A stretch of DNA of 38,559 nt. It comes from Mesorhizobium sp. L2C084A000 (GTDB lineage Bacteria; Pseudomonadota; Alphaproteobacteria; Rhizobiales; Rhizobiaceae). The notes beneath the pieces were generated by a model that saw only the letters and a list, made by a program, of their open reading frames with translations, did no database searches and had not been told where the DNA came from. Numbering within the stretch: position 1 is the stretch's first letter; every line of letters begins with the position of its first letter. Positions 16,983 through 25,522 of this stretch are shown here, in pieces. The position numbers were made by a program, and so were the translations under genes. The stretch spans positions 185,461 to 224,019 of the forward strand of contig NZ_AYWX01000007.1 in assembly GCF_000502875.1 (NCBI RefSeq), given 5' to 3'.

Positions 16983-17878
16983 CCAAACACCAGCGACTGG
17001 TGGGCGCAGACGCCCGCAAAGGTGCCAGCCGATACCGCAAAGGCGATGTTGTGCATCGAACGTGCCGCGTCGCCGGCGGCGTAGACGCCGGGCACGGTCG
17101 TCTGCTGCCTGTCATCGACGGTGATTATCGGACCGAGAAGGCCTTCGGTGAAGCCGCAGCCGAGCTGTTCGGCCAGCGGGCTGGCCATGGTGTTGCGCGG
17201 CGCGGTGAACATCGCCCTGACGCCGGCCTTTCGGCTATCGTCGAGGTGGACGATCAACCCGCCGGAGCCGTCTTCCCGCAGCTCGGCAACGCTGGTGGGC
17301 TCAAACCGCACCTTTCGGCTCTCCAGCGCGCGCATCTGCTCTGTGTCAGGCTCGAACAGGCCGTTGCCGAACAGCGTGACATCGCCCCAATCGGCGATCA
17401 ATTGCGCCTGATGCAGGGACATCGGGCCGGTTGCGAGCACGCCGAGCGGCCCGCCGGAAACCTCGTAGCCGTGGCAATAGGGGCAGTGCAGCACTTTTCT
17501 GCCCCAGAGCTCGGCAAGACCGGCAACCTCCGGCAGGATATCGCGCACCCCGGTGGCCAGCACCAGCCGTGTGGCGCCGAATGTCTCGCCGCCGTCGGTG
17601 GCGATTTCGAAATCGCTGCTGTCAGCAGCAACGGCCTTGTCCGCACGCCTGTCGACAACCCTGGCTGTCGGATAGGCCAGCAGCTGCCGCCTTGCGTCAT
17701 CCAGGATTGCGCCGGGCGCGCGCCCGTCATGTCCGAGGAAGCCGTGCGAATGCTCGGCAAAGCGGTTGCGCGGCTGGCCGGCGTCGATCACCAGCACCTT
17801 GCGTCCTGCGCGCGCCACCTGGATGGCGGCGGACAGGCCGGCAAAGCTGCCGCCGACGACGGCAAGATCATACTGCAT
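16979..17878 (-). CDS. Thioredoxin-reductase-like NAD(P)/FAD oxidoreductase
   Basis: The 299-residue flavoprotein has an FAD motif VVGGSFAGLSAA (7-18), the redox-active disulfide CPYC (132-135) in HCPYCHGYEV, and a C-terminal GVYAAGDAA segment. It belongs to the TrxB-like family whose disulfide reduces a partner protein or small thiol; no thioredoxin gene is adjacent. The ATG at 17878 has GGAG 9 bases upstream and overlaps the end of the rrf2-type gene by 11 bases; an upstream TTG at 17902 is less likely. It is co-transcribed with the Rrf2 regulator, which probably controls it. Confidence 0.9.
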   Translation of the reverse strand: MQYDLAVVGGSFAGLSAAIQVARAGRKVLVIDAGQPRNRFAEHSHGFLGHDGRAPGAILDDARRQLLAYPTARVVDRRADKAVAADSSDFEIATDGGETFGATRLVLATGVRDILPEVAGLAELWGRKVLHCPYCHGYEVSGGPLGVLATGPMSLHQAQLIADWGDVTLFGNGLFEPDTEQMRALESRKVRFEPTSVAELREDGSGGLIVHLDDSRKAGVRAMFTAPRNTMASPLAEQLGCGFTEGLLGPIITVDDRQQTTVPGVYAAGDAARSMHNIAFAVSAGTFAGVCAHQSLVFG

Positions 17879-18317
17879 GGCTGGAGACTCCAATGAGGTC
17901 AAAACGGCGGCGGAAATCGGCGGTCAGGTCGGCCAGCGTGATGCGGCTCAGTTTCTCCGCCAGCAGCTTTTCGGCGGCGATGCGAAAATCGTCGAGCACG
18001 GCGATCACCGCCTGCTCGACGAGGCAGCCGGGGCTTTCCGGCTCGGTGCTGAACGGCAGCAGCGTCTCGCCAAGGGCGACGCTGATCTCGGCCAAGGATA
18101 TTTTCTCGGGCGCCCGCCCGAGCAGCCAGCCGCCACCGTGCCCGCGCGACGAGGTGACGATGCCGGCATCGCGCAAGCCTGCGATGGTGCGACGGACCAC
18201 AACCGGATTGGTGTGGATGAAGGTGGCAAGCTGCTCGGAGGTCAGCGCCTGTTCGGGCTTCTCGGCCATGTGGACGAGAATGTGCAAGGTCGAGGACAGT
18301 CGGCTGTTGCGCTTCAT
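17868..18317 (-). CDS. Rrf2-family transcriptional regulator
   Basis: The 149-residue protein has the Rrf2 winged helix: LTSEQLATFIHTNPVVVRRTIAGLRDAGIV followed by the wing SSRGHGGGWLL. Fe-S-sensing relatives (IscR, NsrR, RirA) use three conserved cysteines in the effector region; here only one (PGCLVEQ) is present. It is therefore probably a CymR/YwnA-like member or a thiol sensor rather than a cluster sensor. It leads a two-gene operon with the thioredoxin-reductase-like gene. A perfect GTAACT-N5-AGTTAC dyad abuts its start codon and is the likely autoregulatory site. Confidence 0.92.
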   Translation of the reverse strand: MKRNSRLSSTLHILVHMAEKPEQALTSEQLATFIHTNPVVVRRTIAGLRDAGIVTSSRGHGGGWLLGRAPEKISLAEISVALGETLLPFSTEPESPGCLVEQAVIAVLDDFRIAAEKLLAEKLSRITLADLTADFRRRFDLIGVSSHAV

Positions 18318-18334
18318 GTAACTTAGTTAGTTAC
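18318..18334. promoter_or_regulatory. GTAACT-N5-AGTTAC dyad, candidate Rrf2 operator
   Basis: A perfect 6-bp inverted repeat separated by five bases begins one base upstream of the Rrf2 ATG. It is AT-rich in a GC-rich region and lies between the divergent Rrf2 and LysR genes. Short dyads of this size fit Rrf2-family dimers; the assignment is inferred from position and symmetry. Confidence 0.6.
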
Positions 18335-18405
18335 GATTGGCGAAGCCGTCAAGTGTTCGCCGGTTGCCACTTCCCAGCATCGCGTCCGCCGTGTTTAGTC
18401 CGGCC

Positions 18406-19317
18406 ATGGCTTTCACCATCCGCCAGTTGCAGTTCTTCATCGCCGTCGCCGAGCAAGGCACGGTCTCGGGCGCCGCGCAGAACCTGTCAATCTCGCAATC
18501 GTCGGTCACCGAAGCGATCAAGGAGCTCGAAAGCGATCTCGGCGTCGAACTGTTCGAACGCCATCCGCGTGGCCTCAACATCACCCACAAGGGCCACCAG
18601 TTCCTGCGCCACGCGACGAAGATTCTCGCGGACGTTTCCGACGCGCGCCGCTCTTTCTCGGGCGAGCAGACGGTGGCGGCCGGCCGGCTGCAGCTCGGCG
18701 TCACCTCACTGGTCGCCGGCTATGTGCTGTCGGATCTGCTCGCCCGCTACCGCCGCGCCTATCCCGGCGTCGAGGTCTCTGCCATCGAGGACAATGGCGA
18801 TTATCTCGAACACCTCCTGATCGGCGGCAAGCTCGACATTGCCGTCATGGTCACCTCCAATTTGCGCGACCGCACCGCGTTGCAGTCGGAAATCCTCGAA
18901 GTCTCGGCCTATCGGCTGTGGCTGCCGCTCGGTCATCCGCTCGTCGGCGCCGACATCATCGGCATTGGCGACATTGCCTCCGAAACGCTGATCATGCTGA
19001 CCGTCGACGAGATCGAGGAGAATACCGGCAAGCTGCTGACGGCGATCGGCGCCAAGCCGCATGTCGCCTTCCGCACCCGTTCCGTGGAGGCCGTGCGCAG
19101 TCTGGTCGCCACCGGCGCCGGTGTGGCGCTGCTGCCCGACCTCGTCTACCGGCCCTGGTCGCTGGAAGGCGACCGCATCGAATCGCGCGACATTTCCGGC
19201 TCCTTGCCGGTGGTCCAGGTCGGCATGGTCTGGCGGCGCGGCTCCGGTCTGCCGCAGGCGGCGCGCGATTTCATCGGCCTTGCCCAGTCGCAACGGACGG
19301 TCCGCCAGCGTCCCTGA
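18406..19317 (+). CDS. LysR-family transcriptional regulator
   Basis: The 303-residue protein has an N-terminal LysR helix-turn-helix (FFIAVAEQGTVSGAAQNLSIS at residues ~9-29, then SSVTEAIKELESDLGVELFER) and a periplasmic-binding-like effector domain with ATGAGVALLPD. The start at 18406 (MAFTIRQLQFF) gives the usual LysR length; an in-frame ATG at 18337 would add 23 atypical residues. It lies immediately upstream of, and on the same strand as, the polyamine-type transport operon and is its likely regulator. The E. coli counterpart operon is preceded by a different regulator type, so this pairing may be lineage-specific. Confidence 0.92.
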   Translation: MAFTIRQLQFFIAVAEQGTVSGAAQNLSISQSSVTEAIKELESDLGVELFERHPRGLNITHKGHQFLRHATKILADVSDARRSFSGEQTVAAGRLQLGVTSLVAGYVLSDLLARYRRAYPGVEVSAIEDNGDYLEHLLIGGKLDIAVMVTSNLRDRTALQSEILEVSAYRLWLPLGHPLVGADIIGIGDIASETLIMLTVDEIEENTGKLLTAIGAKPHVAFRTRSVEAVRSLVATGAGVALLPDLVYRPWSLEGDRIESRDISGSLPVVQVGMVWRRGSGLPQAARDFIGLAQSQRTVRQRP

Positions 19318-19334
19318 GAGATCGACTGCCCACC

Positions 19335-19351
19335 TATCGGAAAAACCGATA
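19335..19351. promoter_or_regulatory. TATCGG-N5-CCGATA dyad, candidate LysR box
   Basis: A perfect 6-bp inverted repeat with a five-A spacer contains T-N11-A (TCGG-N5-CCGA), the general LysR-type recognition pattern. It lies 18 bases after the LysR stop and 185 bases before the first transport gene. A second short dyad, GGTCC-ag-GGACC, is at 19403-19414. Both are inferred regulatory sites. Confidence 0.5.
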
Positions 19352-19536
19352 TCGCCCTTCTGATAAATGAATTTGCGAAACCGGAGTTTTCAAAGCACTT
19401 TCGGTCCAGGGACCAAAGCCGCCATCAGAGCGGCATCAAGCCCAACGGACGAACTGACAGTTTTCAGTCCGCGCGTGACCCCTAGCGAAGACCGAAACCG
19501 GCTTTCAGGGTCAGGCGCCTAAATGGGAGATCGACA

Positions 19537-20691
19537 ATGAATTCATTCCTGAAGTCATGCACTGCTCTGACGGTCGCGCTGACCTTTTCCGGTCAGGCCG
19601 TCGCCCAGGTCAAGGAACTTGGCAAGGGCGAAGGCCAGGTCAACATCGTTGCCTGGCCGGGCTATATCGAGCGCGGCGAAACCGACAAGGGCTATGACTG
19701 GGTGACCTCCTTCGAGAAGGAGACCGGCTGCAAGGTCAACGTCAAGACCGCCAACACCTCCGACGAGATGGTCTCGCTGATGAATGAGGGCGGCTTCGAC
19801 CTCGTCACCGCTTCAGGCGATGCCTCGCTGCGCCTCGTTGCCGGCAAGCGCGTGCAGCCGATCAACACCGATCTCATCCCGAGCTGGAAGACGGTCGACG
19901 AGCGCCTCAAGGACGCGCCGTGGTTCACCGTCGGCGGCGCCCATTACGGCGTTCCTTACCAGTGGGGCCCGAACGTCCTCATGTACAACACCGACGTGTT
20001 CAAGGAGGCTCCCAAGAGCTGGAACATCGTCTTCGAGGAAATGAAGCTGCCTGACGGCAAGTCCAACAAGGGCCGCGTCCAAGCCTATGACGGGCCGATC
20101 CACATCGCGGATGCCGCCAACTATCTGATGTTCCACAAGCCGGAACTCGGCATCAAGGACCCCTACGAACTGAACGAGGATCAGTACAAGGCTGCGCTGG
20201 AATTGCTGCGCGTCCAGCGCACGCTGGTCGGCCGCTATTGGCACGACGCCGCCATTCAGGTCGACGATTTCCAGAACGAAGGCGTCGTCGCTTCCGGCTC
20301 GTGGCCGTATCAGGTCAACACGCTGGTCGCCGCCAAGAAGCCGGTCGCGTCCACCATCCCGGAGGAGGGCGCCACCGGTTGGGCCGACACCACGATGATG
20401 GAAGCCGATTCGGCCAACCCAAACTGCGCCTATATGTGGATGGAACATTCGCTGTCGCCCAAGGTGCAGGGCGATGTCTCGGCCTGGTTCGGTTCGCTGC
20501 CCGTCGTGCCCGCCGCCTGCAAGGGCAACGAGCTTTTGACCGACGAAGGCTGCAAGACCAACGGCTACGAGAATTTCGACAAGATCAAGTTCTGGAAGAC
20601 GCCGGTGTCGAAATGCACCACCCAGAACGACCAGTGCGTGCCCTACTACCGCTGGGTGTCGGACTATATCGGCGTCATCGGCGGGCGGTGA
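19537..20691 (+). CDS. ydcS: Polyamine-type ABC transporter, periplasmic binding protein (YdcS-like)
   Basis: The 384-residue precursor has a signal peptide (about residues 1-23, cleavage near AVA-Q) and a PotD/YdcS-type solute-binding fold opening VNIVAWPGYIERG. Four late cysteines (CKGNELLTDEGCK and CTTQNDQC) could form two disulfides in the periplasm. E. coli YdcS has nearly the same length and starts an operon of the same order, so the substrate class is spermidine/putrescine-like by analogy. The ATG at 19537 has GGGAGA 6-7 bases upstream. It is first in an operon of five genes and is separated from the ATPase gene by a repeat element. Confidence 0.9.
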   Translation: MNSFLKSCTALTVALTFSGQAVAQVKELGKGEGQVNIVAWPGYIERGETDKGYDWVTSFEKETGCKVNVKTANTSDEMVSLMNEGGFDLVTASGDASLRLVAGKRVQPINTDLIPSWKTVDERLKDAPWFTVGGAHYGVPYQWGPNVLMYNTDVFKEAPKSWNIVFEEMKLPDGKSNKGRVQAYDGPIHIADAANYLMFHKPELGIKDPYELNEDQYKAALELLRVQRTLVGRYWHDAAIQVDDFQNEGVVASGSWPYQVNTLVAAKKPVASTIPEEGATGWADTTMMEADSANPNCAYMWMEHSLSPKVQGDVSAWFGSLPVVPAACKGNELLTDEGCKTNGYENFDKIKFWKTPVSKCTTQNDQCVPYYRWVSDYIGVIGGR

Positions 20692-20699
20692 TTTTTCTT

Positions 20700-20816
20700 A
20701 CCCTCCCTCTCGTGGGGAGGGTCGACGCATAGCGTCGGGGTGGGGTCGGCTCGGCGTTTTTCGAGGCACCCCCACCCGCGGCTTCGCCGCGACCTCTCCA
20801 TAAGGGGGGAGGTAGG
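20700..20816. repeat. Multi-hairpin palindromic repeat between binding-protein and ATPase genes
   Basis: Successive hairpins are CCCTCCC / GGGAGGG (20701-20721), CGACGC-ata-GCGTCG (20723-20737) and CGCGGC-ttc-GCCGCG, and GGGGTGGGG is mirrored by CCCCCACCC. The unit resembles other rhizobial intergenic repeats of the CCCTCCC...GGGGTGGG class. In mRNA it would form strong structures just after the binding-protein gene, where processing hairpins often raise binding-protein levels. Confidence 0.7.
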
Positions 20817-20863
20817 ACGTCGCGCGACATCAGCACACCAAACCGGCAACGGACTGACAGCCC

Positions 20864-21874
20864 ATGACCTCCGCCGTCTCCTTCCAGAAAGCCTCGCGCC
20901 ATTTCGGCAGCGTGCGCGCCGTCGACGCGGTCGATCTCGATATCGCGCCGGGGGAATTCTTCGCCATGCTCGGGCCGTCCGGTTCCGGCAAGACCACTTG
21001 CCTGCGCCTCATCGCCGGCTTCGAGCAGCCGACATCGGGCTCGATCTCGATCTTCGGCGAACGCGCCGAGGGCGTTCCGCCCTATCGCCGCAACGTCAAC
21101 ACCGTGTTTCAGGACTATGCGCTGTTCCCGCATCTGAACGTGCTCGACAACGTCGCCTACGGGCTGATGGTCAAGGGCGTCGGCAAGGTTCAGCGGCACA
21201 AGGCGGCGGAAGAGGCGCTGTCACTGGTGCGGCTGCCCGGCTATGGCGCCCGCCGCCCCGGCCAGCTTTCCGGCGGCCAGCGCCAGCGCGTCGCGCTCGC
21301 CCGTGCGCTGGTCAACCAGCCAAAGGTGCTGCTGCTCGACGAGCCGCTCGGCGCGCTCGACCTCAAATTGCGCGAGAACATGCAGGAGGAGCTGAAGTCG
21401 CTGCAGAAGGCGCTCGGCATCACCTTCGTCTTCGTCACCCACGACCAGGGCGAAGCACTGTCGATGGCCGACCGCGTCGCCGTTTTCAACGACGGCAAGA
21501 TCATGCAGATCGGCACGCCGGAGGATATCTACCAGCGGCCGAAGACGCGTTTTGTTGCCGATTTTGTCGGCTCATCGAATGTACTGCCACCGGATTTCGT
21601 CCAGCGTTATTCCGGCCAGCATCGCTGGGGGAGTCTCCGCCCTGAATCCATTCGCGTCGGCCGCGCGGCCAGCGGGGGCACAAGTGGTGAAGGCGTGTCC
21701 GCCCGCCTCGTCTCGACCAACTATCTCGGCGCCACGACAAAACTGGCGCTCGACGCCGACGGCCTTCGACTGCACGCCATCGTGCCGGCCGGCACGGCCT
21801 TGCCTGGGGAAGGCGAGGCGGTCGTGCTGACTTTCAACCGCGAGCACCTGCATCTGATGGACGAGCCGGCATGA
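20864..21874 (+). CDS. ydcT: Polyamine-type ABC transporter, ATPase (YdcT-like)
   Basis: The 336-residue cytoplasmic ATPase has Walker A GPSGSGKTT (37-45), Q-loop FQDYALFPH, signature LSGGQRQR (135-142), Walker B VLLLDEP (155-161) and the H-loop THD. The C-terminal ~100 residues form a TOBE domain, as in PotA/YdcT. It energises the two permeases encoded downstream. Its length equals that of E. coli YdcT (337). It lies between two repeat elements within the operon, 172 bases after the binding-protein gene and 223 bases before the first permease. Confidence 0.93.
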   Translation: MTSAVSFQKASRHFGSVRAVDAVDLDIAPGEFFAMLGPSGSGKTTCLRLIAGFEQPTSGSISIFGERAEGVPPYRRNVNTVFQDYALFPHLNVLDNVAYGLMVKGVGKVQRHKAAEEALSLVRLPGYGARRPGQLSGGQRQRVALARALVNQPKVLLLDEPLGALDLKLRENMQEELKSLQKALGITFVFVTHDQGEALSMADRVAVFNDGKIMQIGTPEDIYQRPKTRFVADFVGSSNVLPPDFVQRYSGQHRWGSLRPESIRVGRAASGGTSGEGVSARLVSTNYLGATTKLALDADGLRLHAIVPAGTALPGEGEAVVLTFNREHLHLMDEPA

Positions 21875-21891
21875 TGAAGGTTTGCGCATTG

Positions 21892-22048
21892 CACCCCCCT
21901 CTGTCCTGCCGGACATCTCCCCCGCAAGGGGGGAGATTGGCTGTTACCACTGGCTTCGCCAGCTTCCAACGCTGCAGAGCCGGTGAGGCGGACAAGCTGC
22001 TGATCTCCCCCCTTGCGGGGGAGATGTCCGGCAGGACAGAGGGGGGTG
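21892..22048. repeat. 157-bp element with perfect 46-bp terminal inverted repeats
   Basis: The left arm at 21892-21937 and the right arm at 22003-22048 are exact reverse complements over 46 bases, with a 65-base spacer. Each arm itself contains a hairpin (CTCCCCC-gcaa-GGGGGGAG). The arms read CACCCCCCTCTGTCCTGCCG inward. The spacer has its own small hairpin (CTGGC-tt-CGCCAG). No obvious target-site duplication flanks it and it encodes no protein. It sits inside the transport operon between the ATPase and first permease genes. Confidence 0.9.
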
Positions 22049-22097
22049 TGAAGGATCTCGGCCTCTCATACATCCTCCATGAGTACAGAGCTCCATC

Positions 22098-23063
22098 ATG
22101 ACGACCGCCGCGCTCAGCTCCAATCCCGCGCCCGCCATCCTGCCGGGCAGCGGCGGCCTGCGTGGCGCGCTGTCGGACCTTTTCTGGCGCAAGCCGAAGG
22201 TCCTGCTGTTGCTCATGCTGCTGCCGCCGGTGCTTTGGCTGGGCATCGTCTATATCGGCTCGCTGTTTGCGCTCCTGGCGCAGAGCTTTTTCTCCATCGA
22301 CGAGTTTTCCGGTCTCATCAACCGTGAGTTCACGCTCAAGACCTATGGTGACCTGTTCCAGGCCGCCAATCTCGATATCATCCTGCGCACGGTGACGATG
22401 GCGGCTCTGGTCACGCTGGCCTCGGCCGTCATCGCTTTCCCCATCGCCTACTACGCGGCGCGCTATGCGCGCGGTCGCTGGAAGGCCTTGTTCTATCTCG
22501 GCATCATGCTGCCGCTGTGGTCGAGCTATCTGGTCAAGATCTACGCCTGGAAGCTCATCCTGGCCAAGGAAGGCATCCTCACCTGGCTCCTCGCCAAGCT
22601 GCATTTGTTGTGGGTGCTCGACGCCTGGCTGTCGCTGCCGATCGTCGGCGGCAATTCGCTGTCGGTATCGTTCACCGGCACTTTCATCGTCTTCGTCTAT
22701 GTCTGGCTACCGTTCATGATCCTGCCGGTACAGGCGGCGCTCGAGCGCGTGCCCGGCAATCTCGTCGAGGCCTCGTCCGATTTGGGCGCTTCGCCCGGCC
22801 AGACCTTCCGCAACGTGCTGTTCCCGCTGGCGCTGCCGGGCATCGTCGCCGGTTCGATCTTCACCTTCTCGCTGACGCTCGGCGACTATATCATCCCGCA
22901 GATCATCGGCACCTCGCGGCTGTTCATCGGCCAAGCCGTCTATTCGCAGCAAGGCACGGCCGGCAACATCCCGCTCGCCGCCGCCTTCACCGTGGTGCCG
23001 ATCGTCATCATGGGCTTCTATCTCTGGGGCGCCAAGCGCATGGGGGCCTTCGATGCGCTCTGA
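22098..23063 (+). CDS. ydcU: Polyamine-type ABC transporter, permease 1 (YdcU/PotB-like)
   Basis: The 321-residue inner-membrane protein has a first membrane segment at residues ~35-60 and about five more. The EAA loop that docks on the ATPase is near residues 223-247 ([17 protein letters not shown], then PLALPG). It pairs with the second permease to form the channel. Size and order match E. coli ydcU. The ATG at 22098 has only a weak ribosome binding site, consistent with the gene following the repeat element. Its stop overlaps the start of the next permease by 11 bases, implying coupled translation. Confidence 0.92.
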   Translation: MTTAALSSNPAPAILPGSGGLRGALSDLFWRKPKVLLLLMLLPPVLWLGIVYIGSLFALLAQSFFSIDEFSGLINREFTLKTYGDLFQAANLDIILRTVTMAALVTLASAVIAFPIAYYAARYARGRWKALFYLGIMLPLWSSYLVKIYAWKLILAKEGILTWLLAKLHLLWVLDAWLSLPIVGGNSLSVSFTGTFIVFVYVWLPFMILPVQAALERVPGNLVEASSDLGASPGQTFRNVLFPLALPGIVAGSIFTFSLTLGDYIIPQIIGTSRLFIGQAVYSQQGTAGNIPLAAAFTVVPIVIMGFYLWGAKRMGAFDAL

Positions 23064-23868
23064 TGGTTCCCAGTCGGCGCCGCTCGGCCTGAAGATCGCC
23101 GCCGCCTGCGGCCTGCTGTTCCTGCATCTGCCGATCCTGCTGATCTTCGTCTACGCCTTCACCACCGAGGAGAAGAGCTTCGTCTGGCCGCCGCCAGGAC
23201 TGACGACGCAATGGTTCGCCGTCACCTGGAACCGGCCGGATGTCTGGCAGGCATTGTCGCTGTCGGTCAGGGTTGCCGCGATCTCGACGGCGATCGCGCT
23301 CGTCCTCGGCACGCTCTGTTCGGCGGCGGTTTCGCGGACAAAATTCTTCGGCCGCGAAACCATCTCGCTGCTGGTCATCCTGCCGATCGCGCTGCCCGGC
23401 ATCATCACCGGCATCGCGCTGCGCTCGGCCTTTTCGCTGGCAGATATCCCGTTCTCGTTCTGGACGATCGTGCTCGGCCACGCCACCTTCTGCGTCGTCG
23501 TCGTCTACAACAATGCCGTCGCCCGCTTTCGCCGCACCTCCGGATCGATGATCGAGGCGTCGATGGATCTCGGCGCCGACGGTTTTCAGACCTTCCGACA
23601 TGTCGTGCTGCCCAACATTGCCACGGCGCTGCTTGCCGGCGGCATGCTGGCCTTCGCGCTGTCCTTCGACGAGGTCATCGTCACCACCTTCACCGCCGGC
23701 CAGCAGCAGACATTGCCGATCTGGATGCTGGAAGAGCTGATCCGTCCGCGCCAGCGCCCGGTGACCAATGTCGTCGCCATGGTCGTGGTGCTGGTGACGC
23801 TGCTGCCGATCCTTGCCGCCTATTACCTCACCCGCGACGGCGACCAGATTGCGGGCAGTGGAAAATGA
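23053..23868 (+). CDS. ydcV: Polyamine-type ABC transporter, permease 2 (YdcV/PotC-like)
   Basis: The 271-residue inner-membrane protein is the second half of the permease channel. It opens with a membrane segment ([20 protein letters not shown]) and carries an EAA loop [17 protein letters not shown] followed by [12 protein letters not shown]. Length and neighbours fit E. coli YdcV (264). It overlaps the previous gene by 11 bases, so equal amounts of the two permeases are expected. The next gene follows after a 103-base gap occupied by another inverted repeat. Confidence 0.92.
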   Translation: MRSDGSQSAPLGLKIAAACGLLFLHLPILLIFVYAFTTEEKSFVWPPPGLTTQWFAVTWNRPDVWQALSLSVRVAAISTAIALVLGTLCSAAVSRTKFFGRETISLLVILPIALPGIITGIALRSAFSLADIPFSFWTIVLGHATFCVVVVYNNAVARFRRTSGSMIEASMDLGADGFQTFRHVVLPNIATALLAGGMLAFALSFDEVIVTTFTAGQQQTLPIWMLEELIRPRQRPVTNVVAMVVVLVTLLPILAAYYLTRDGDQIAGSGK

Positions 23869-23872
23869 AATC

Positions 23873-23952
23873 AGCGAATAGGGAGTGACGAATAGCGAAT
23901 AGGGAAGATCGACAGTCAAACCCTACTCGCTATTCGCTACTCGCTACTCGCT
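23873..23952. repeat. Inverted repeat built from GCGAATAG/CTATTCGC units
   Basis: A 32-base left arm (23873-23904) and a 32-base right arm (23921-23952) are reverse complements at 27 of 32 positions, with a 16-base spacer. Each arm is made of degenerate 7-base units (AGCGAATA; CTACTCG). It fills the gap between permease 2 and the dehydrogenase gene, ending just before the latter's ribosome binding site. It is unlike the CTTCTCCCC-type repeats elsewhere in the window. Confidence 0.75.
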
Positions 23953-23971
23953 CCTGTTAAGGAGAAACCTT

Positions 23972-25399
23972 ATGGACACCCAGATGCTGATCGGCTCGAG
24001 ATTCGAGAAGGGCACCGAAACCGAGGAGCCGATCCTCAATCCAAAGACCGGGGCGACCATCCTCAGCCTGCCCGAGGCCAGCCAGGCACAGATTGAGGCG
24101 GCGATCACTGCCGCCGAACAAGCGTTCGTCTTGTGGTCGCGCACCACGCCGGCGCAGCGCTCCGGCTATTTGCTGAAGATCGCCGACCGCATCGAGGCCG
24201 ATGCCAAGGAATTCGCCACGCTCGAGGCGCTCAATTGCGGCAAGCCGATCAACGCCGTGCTCAATGACGAAATCCCGGCGATCGTCGACTGCTACCGCTT
24301 CTTCGCCGGAGCCGTCCGTTCGATGCCGGGCGTCGTCGCCGGCGAATACATTCCCGGCCATACTTCGATGGTCCGCCGCGACGCCATCGGCATCGTCGCT
24401 TCCATCGCGCCGTGGAACTATCCGCTGATGATGATGGCCTGGAAGCTGGCGCCGGCGATCGCCGGCGGCAACACCGTCGTCTTCAAACCGTCCGAGCAGA
24501 CACCGCTGACGGCGCTGAAGCTGGCGAAAATCCTTGCGGACATCTTGCCCGAAGGCGTGGTCAATGTCGTGCTCGGCCGCGGCGACAGCGTCGGCAACAC
24601 GCTGATCAACCATCCCAAGGTCAACATGATCTCGATCACCGGCGATGTCGCCACCGGCAAGAAGGTGCTGCAGGCAGCTGCCAAGTCGGTCAAGCGCACG
24701 CATCTCGAACTCGGCGGCAAGGCGCCGGTCATCGTCTTCGACGACGCCGATCTTGGCGCCGTGGTCAACGGGCTGCGCGCCTTCGGCTATTACAATGCCG
24801 GCCAGGACTGCACCGCCGCCTGCCGCATCTACGCCGGCAGGAAGATCTATGACAAGCTCGTCGCCGATCTCTCCTCGGCCGTCTCGACCATCAAATACAA
24901 CCGTCCCGACGACACCGAAAACGAGATCGGTCCGCTGATCTCGCGCCGTCAGCGCGACCGCGTGTCCAGCTTCGTCGAGCGCGCCTCGGAACTGAAGCAC
25001 ATCGAGATCACCACCGGCGGCAAGCCGGGCGAGGGATCTGGTTTCTACTACCAGCCGACTGTCGTTGCCGGCGCCCTGCAGGAAGACGAGATCGTGCGCC
25101 GCGAAGTGTTCGGACCGGTCGTCTCGATCACCCGTTTTTCGGAAGTCGACGAGGCGGTGAACTGGGCCAACGACAGCGACTACGGCCTGGCGTCATCCGT
25201 ATGGACCAAGGACGTGTCGCGCGCCATGGCGACGGCCGCCCGCCTGCAATATGGCTGCACCTGGATCAACACCCACTTCATGCTGACCAACGAGATGCCG
25301 CATGGCGGGTTGAAGCAGTCCGGCTACGGCAAGGACATGTCGCTATATGCGCTCGAGGATTATACCGCCGTGCGCCATGTGATGGTTGCGCATGGGTGA
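23972..25399 (+). CDS. patD: Gamma-aminobutyraldehyde dehydrogenase
   Basis: The 475-residue NAD-dependent aldehyde dehydrogenase closely resembles E. coli PatD (YdcW, 474 residues). The catalytic Glu246 (LELGGKAP) and Cys280 ([11 protein letters not shown]) occupy the same positions as in the E. coli enzyme, and the cofactor region [12 protein letters not shown] is intact. It oxidises gamma-aminobutyraldehyde from putrescine to GABA; related aldehydes such as betaine aldehyde may also serve. The ribosome binding site is strong (TTAAGGAG, 7-8 bases before the ATG). As last gene of the ydcSTUV-type operon it links uptake to catabolism. No putrescine aminotransferase is in the window. Confidence 0.92.
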   Translation: MDTQMLIGSRFEKGTETEEPILNPKTGATILSLPEASQAQIEAAITAAEQAFVLWSRTTPAQRSGYLLKIADRIEADAKEFATLEALNCGKPINAVLNDEIPAIVDCYRFFAGAVRSMPGVVAGEYIPGHTSMVRRDAIGIVASIAPWNYPLMMMAWKLAPAIAGGNTVVFKPSEQTPLTALKLAKILADILPEGVVNVVLGRGDSVGNTLINHPKVNMISITGDVATGKKVLQAAAKSVKRTHLELGGKAPVIVFDDADLGAVVNGLRAFGYYNAGQDCTAACRIYAGRKIYDKLVADLSSAVSTIKYNRPDDTENEIGPLISRRQRDRVSSFVERASELKHIEITTGGKPGEGSGFYYQPTVVAGALQEDEIVRREVFGPVVSITRFSEVDEAVNWANDSDYGLASSVWTKDVSRAMATAARLQYGCTWINTHFMLTNEMPHGGLKQSGYGKDMSLYALEDYTAVRHVMVAHG

Positions 25400-25491
25400 G
25401 AGGTGGTCCGCGTAGCGGACGAAAAGCCAATTGCTTGGCTTTTCGAGCTTCGAACGCCCGGAGCCTGCGTAGGGCCGGGCGTGGCTATTTT

Positions 25492-25519
25492 CTCTTCTCC
25501 CCGTTCACGGGGAGAAGAG
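25492..25519. repeat. RIME-like hairpin at convergent gene ends
   Basis: A perfect 12-bp stem CTCTTCTCCCCG / CGGGGAGAAGAG with loop TTCA lies between the patD stop and the convergent small gene. It shares its core with the hairpins at 2873-2896 and 6475-6495. There is no T-run on either side, so it is probably a repeat fragment that may double as a transcript end. Confidence 0.75.
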
Positions 25520-25522
25520 TCG

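Noticed and set aside
21892..22048. Miniature transposon (MITE) with target-site duplication
   Set aside because: The long terminal inverted repeats suggest it, but I could not see a matching flanking duplication. I report it as a repeat element without claiming transposition.
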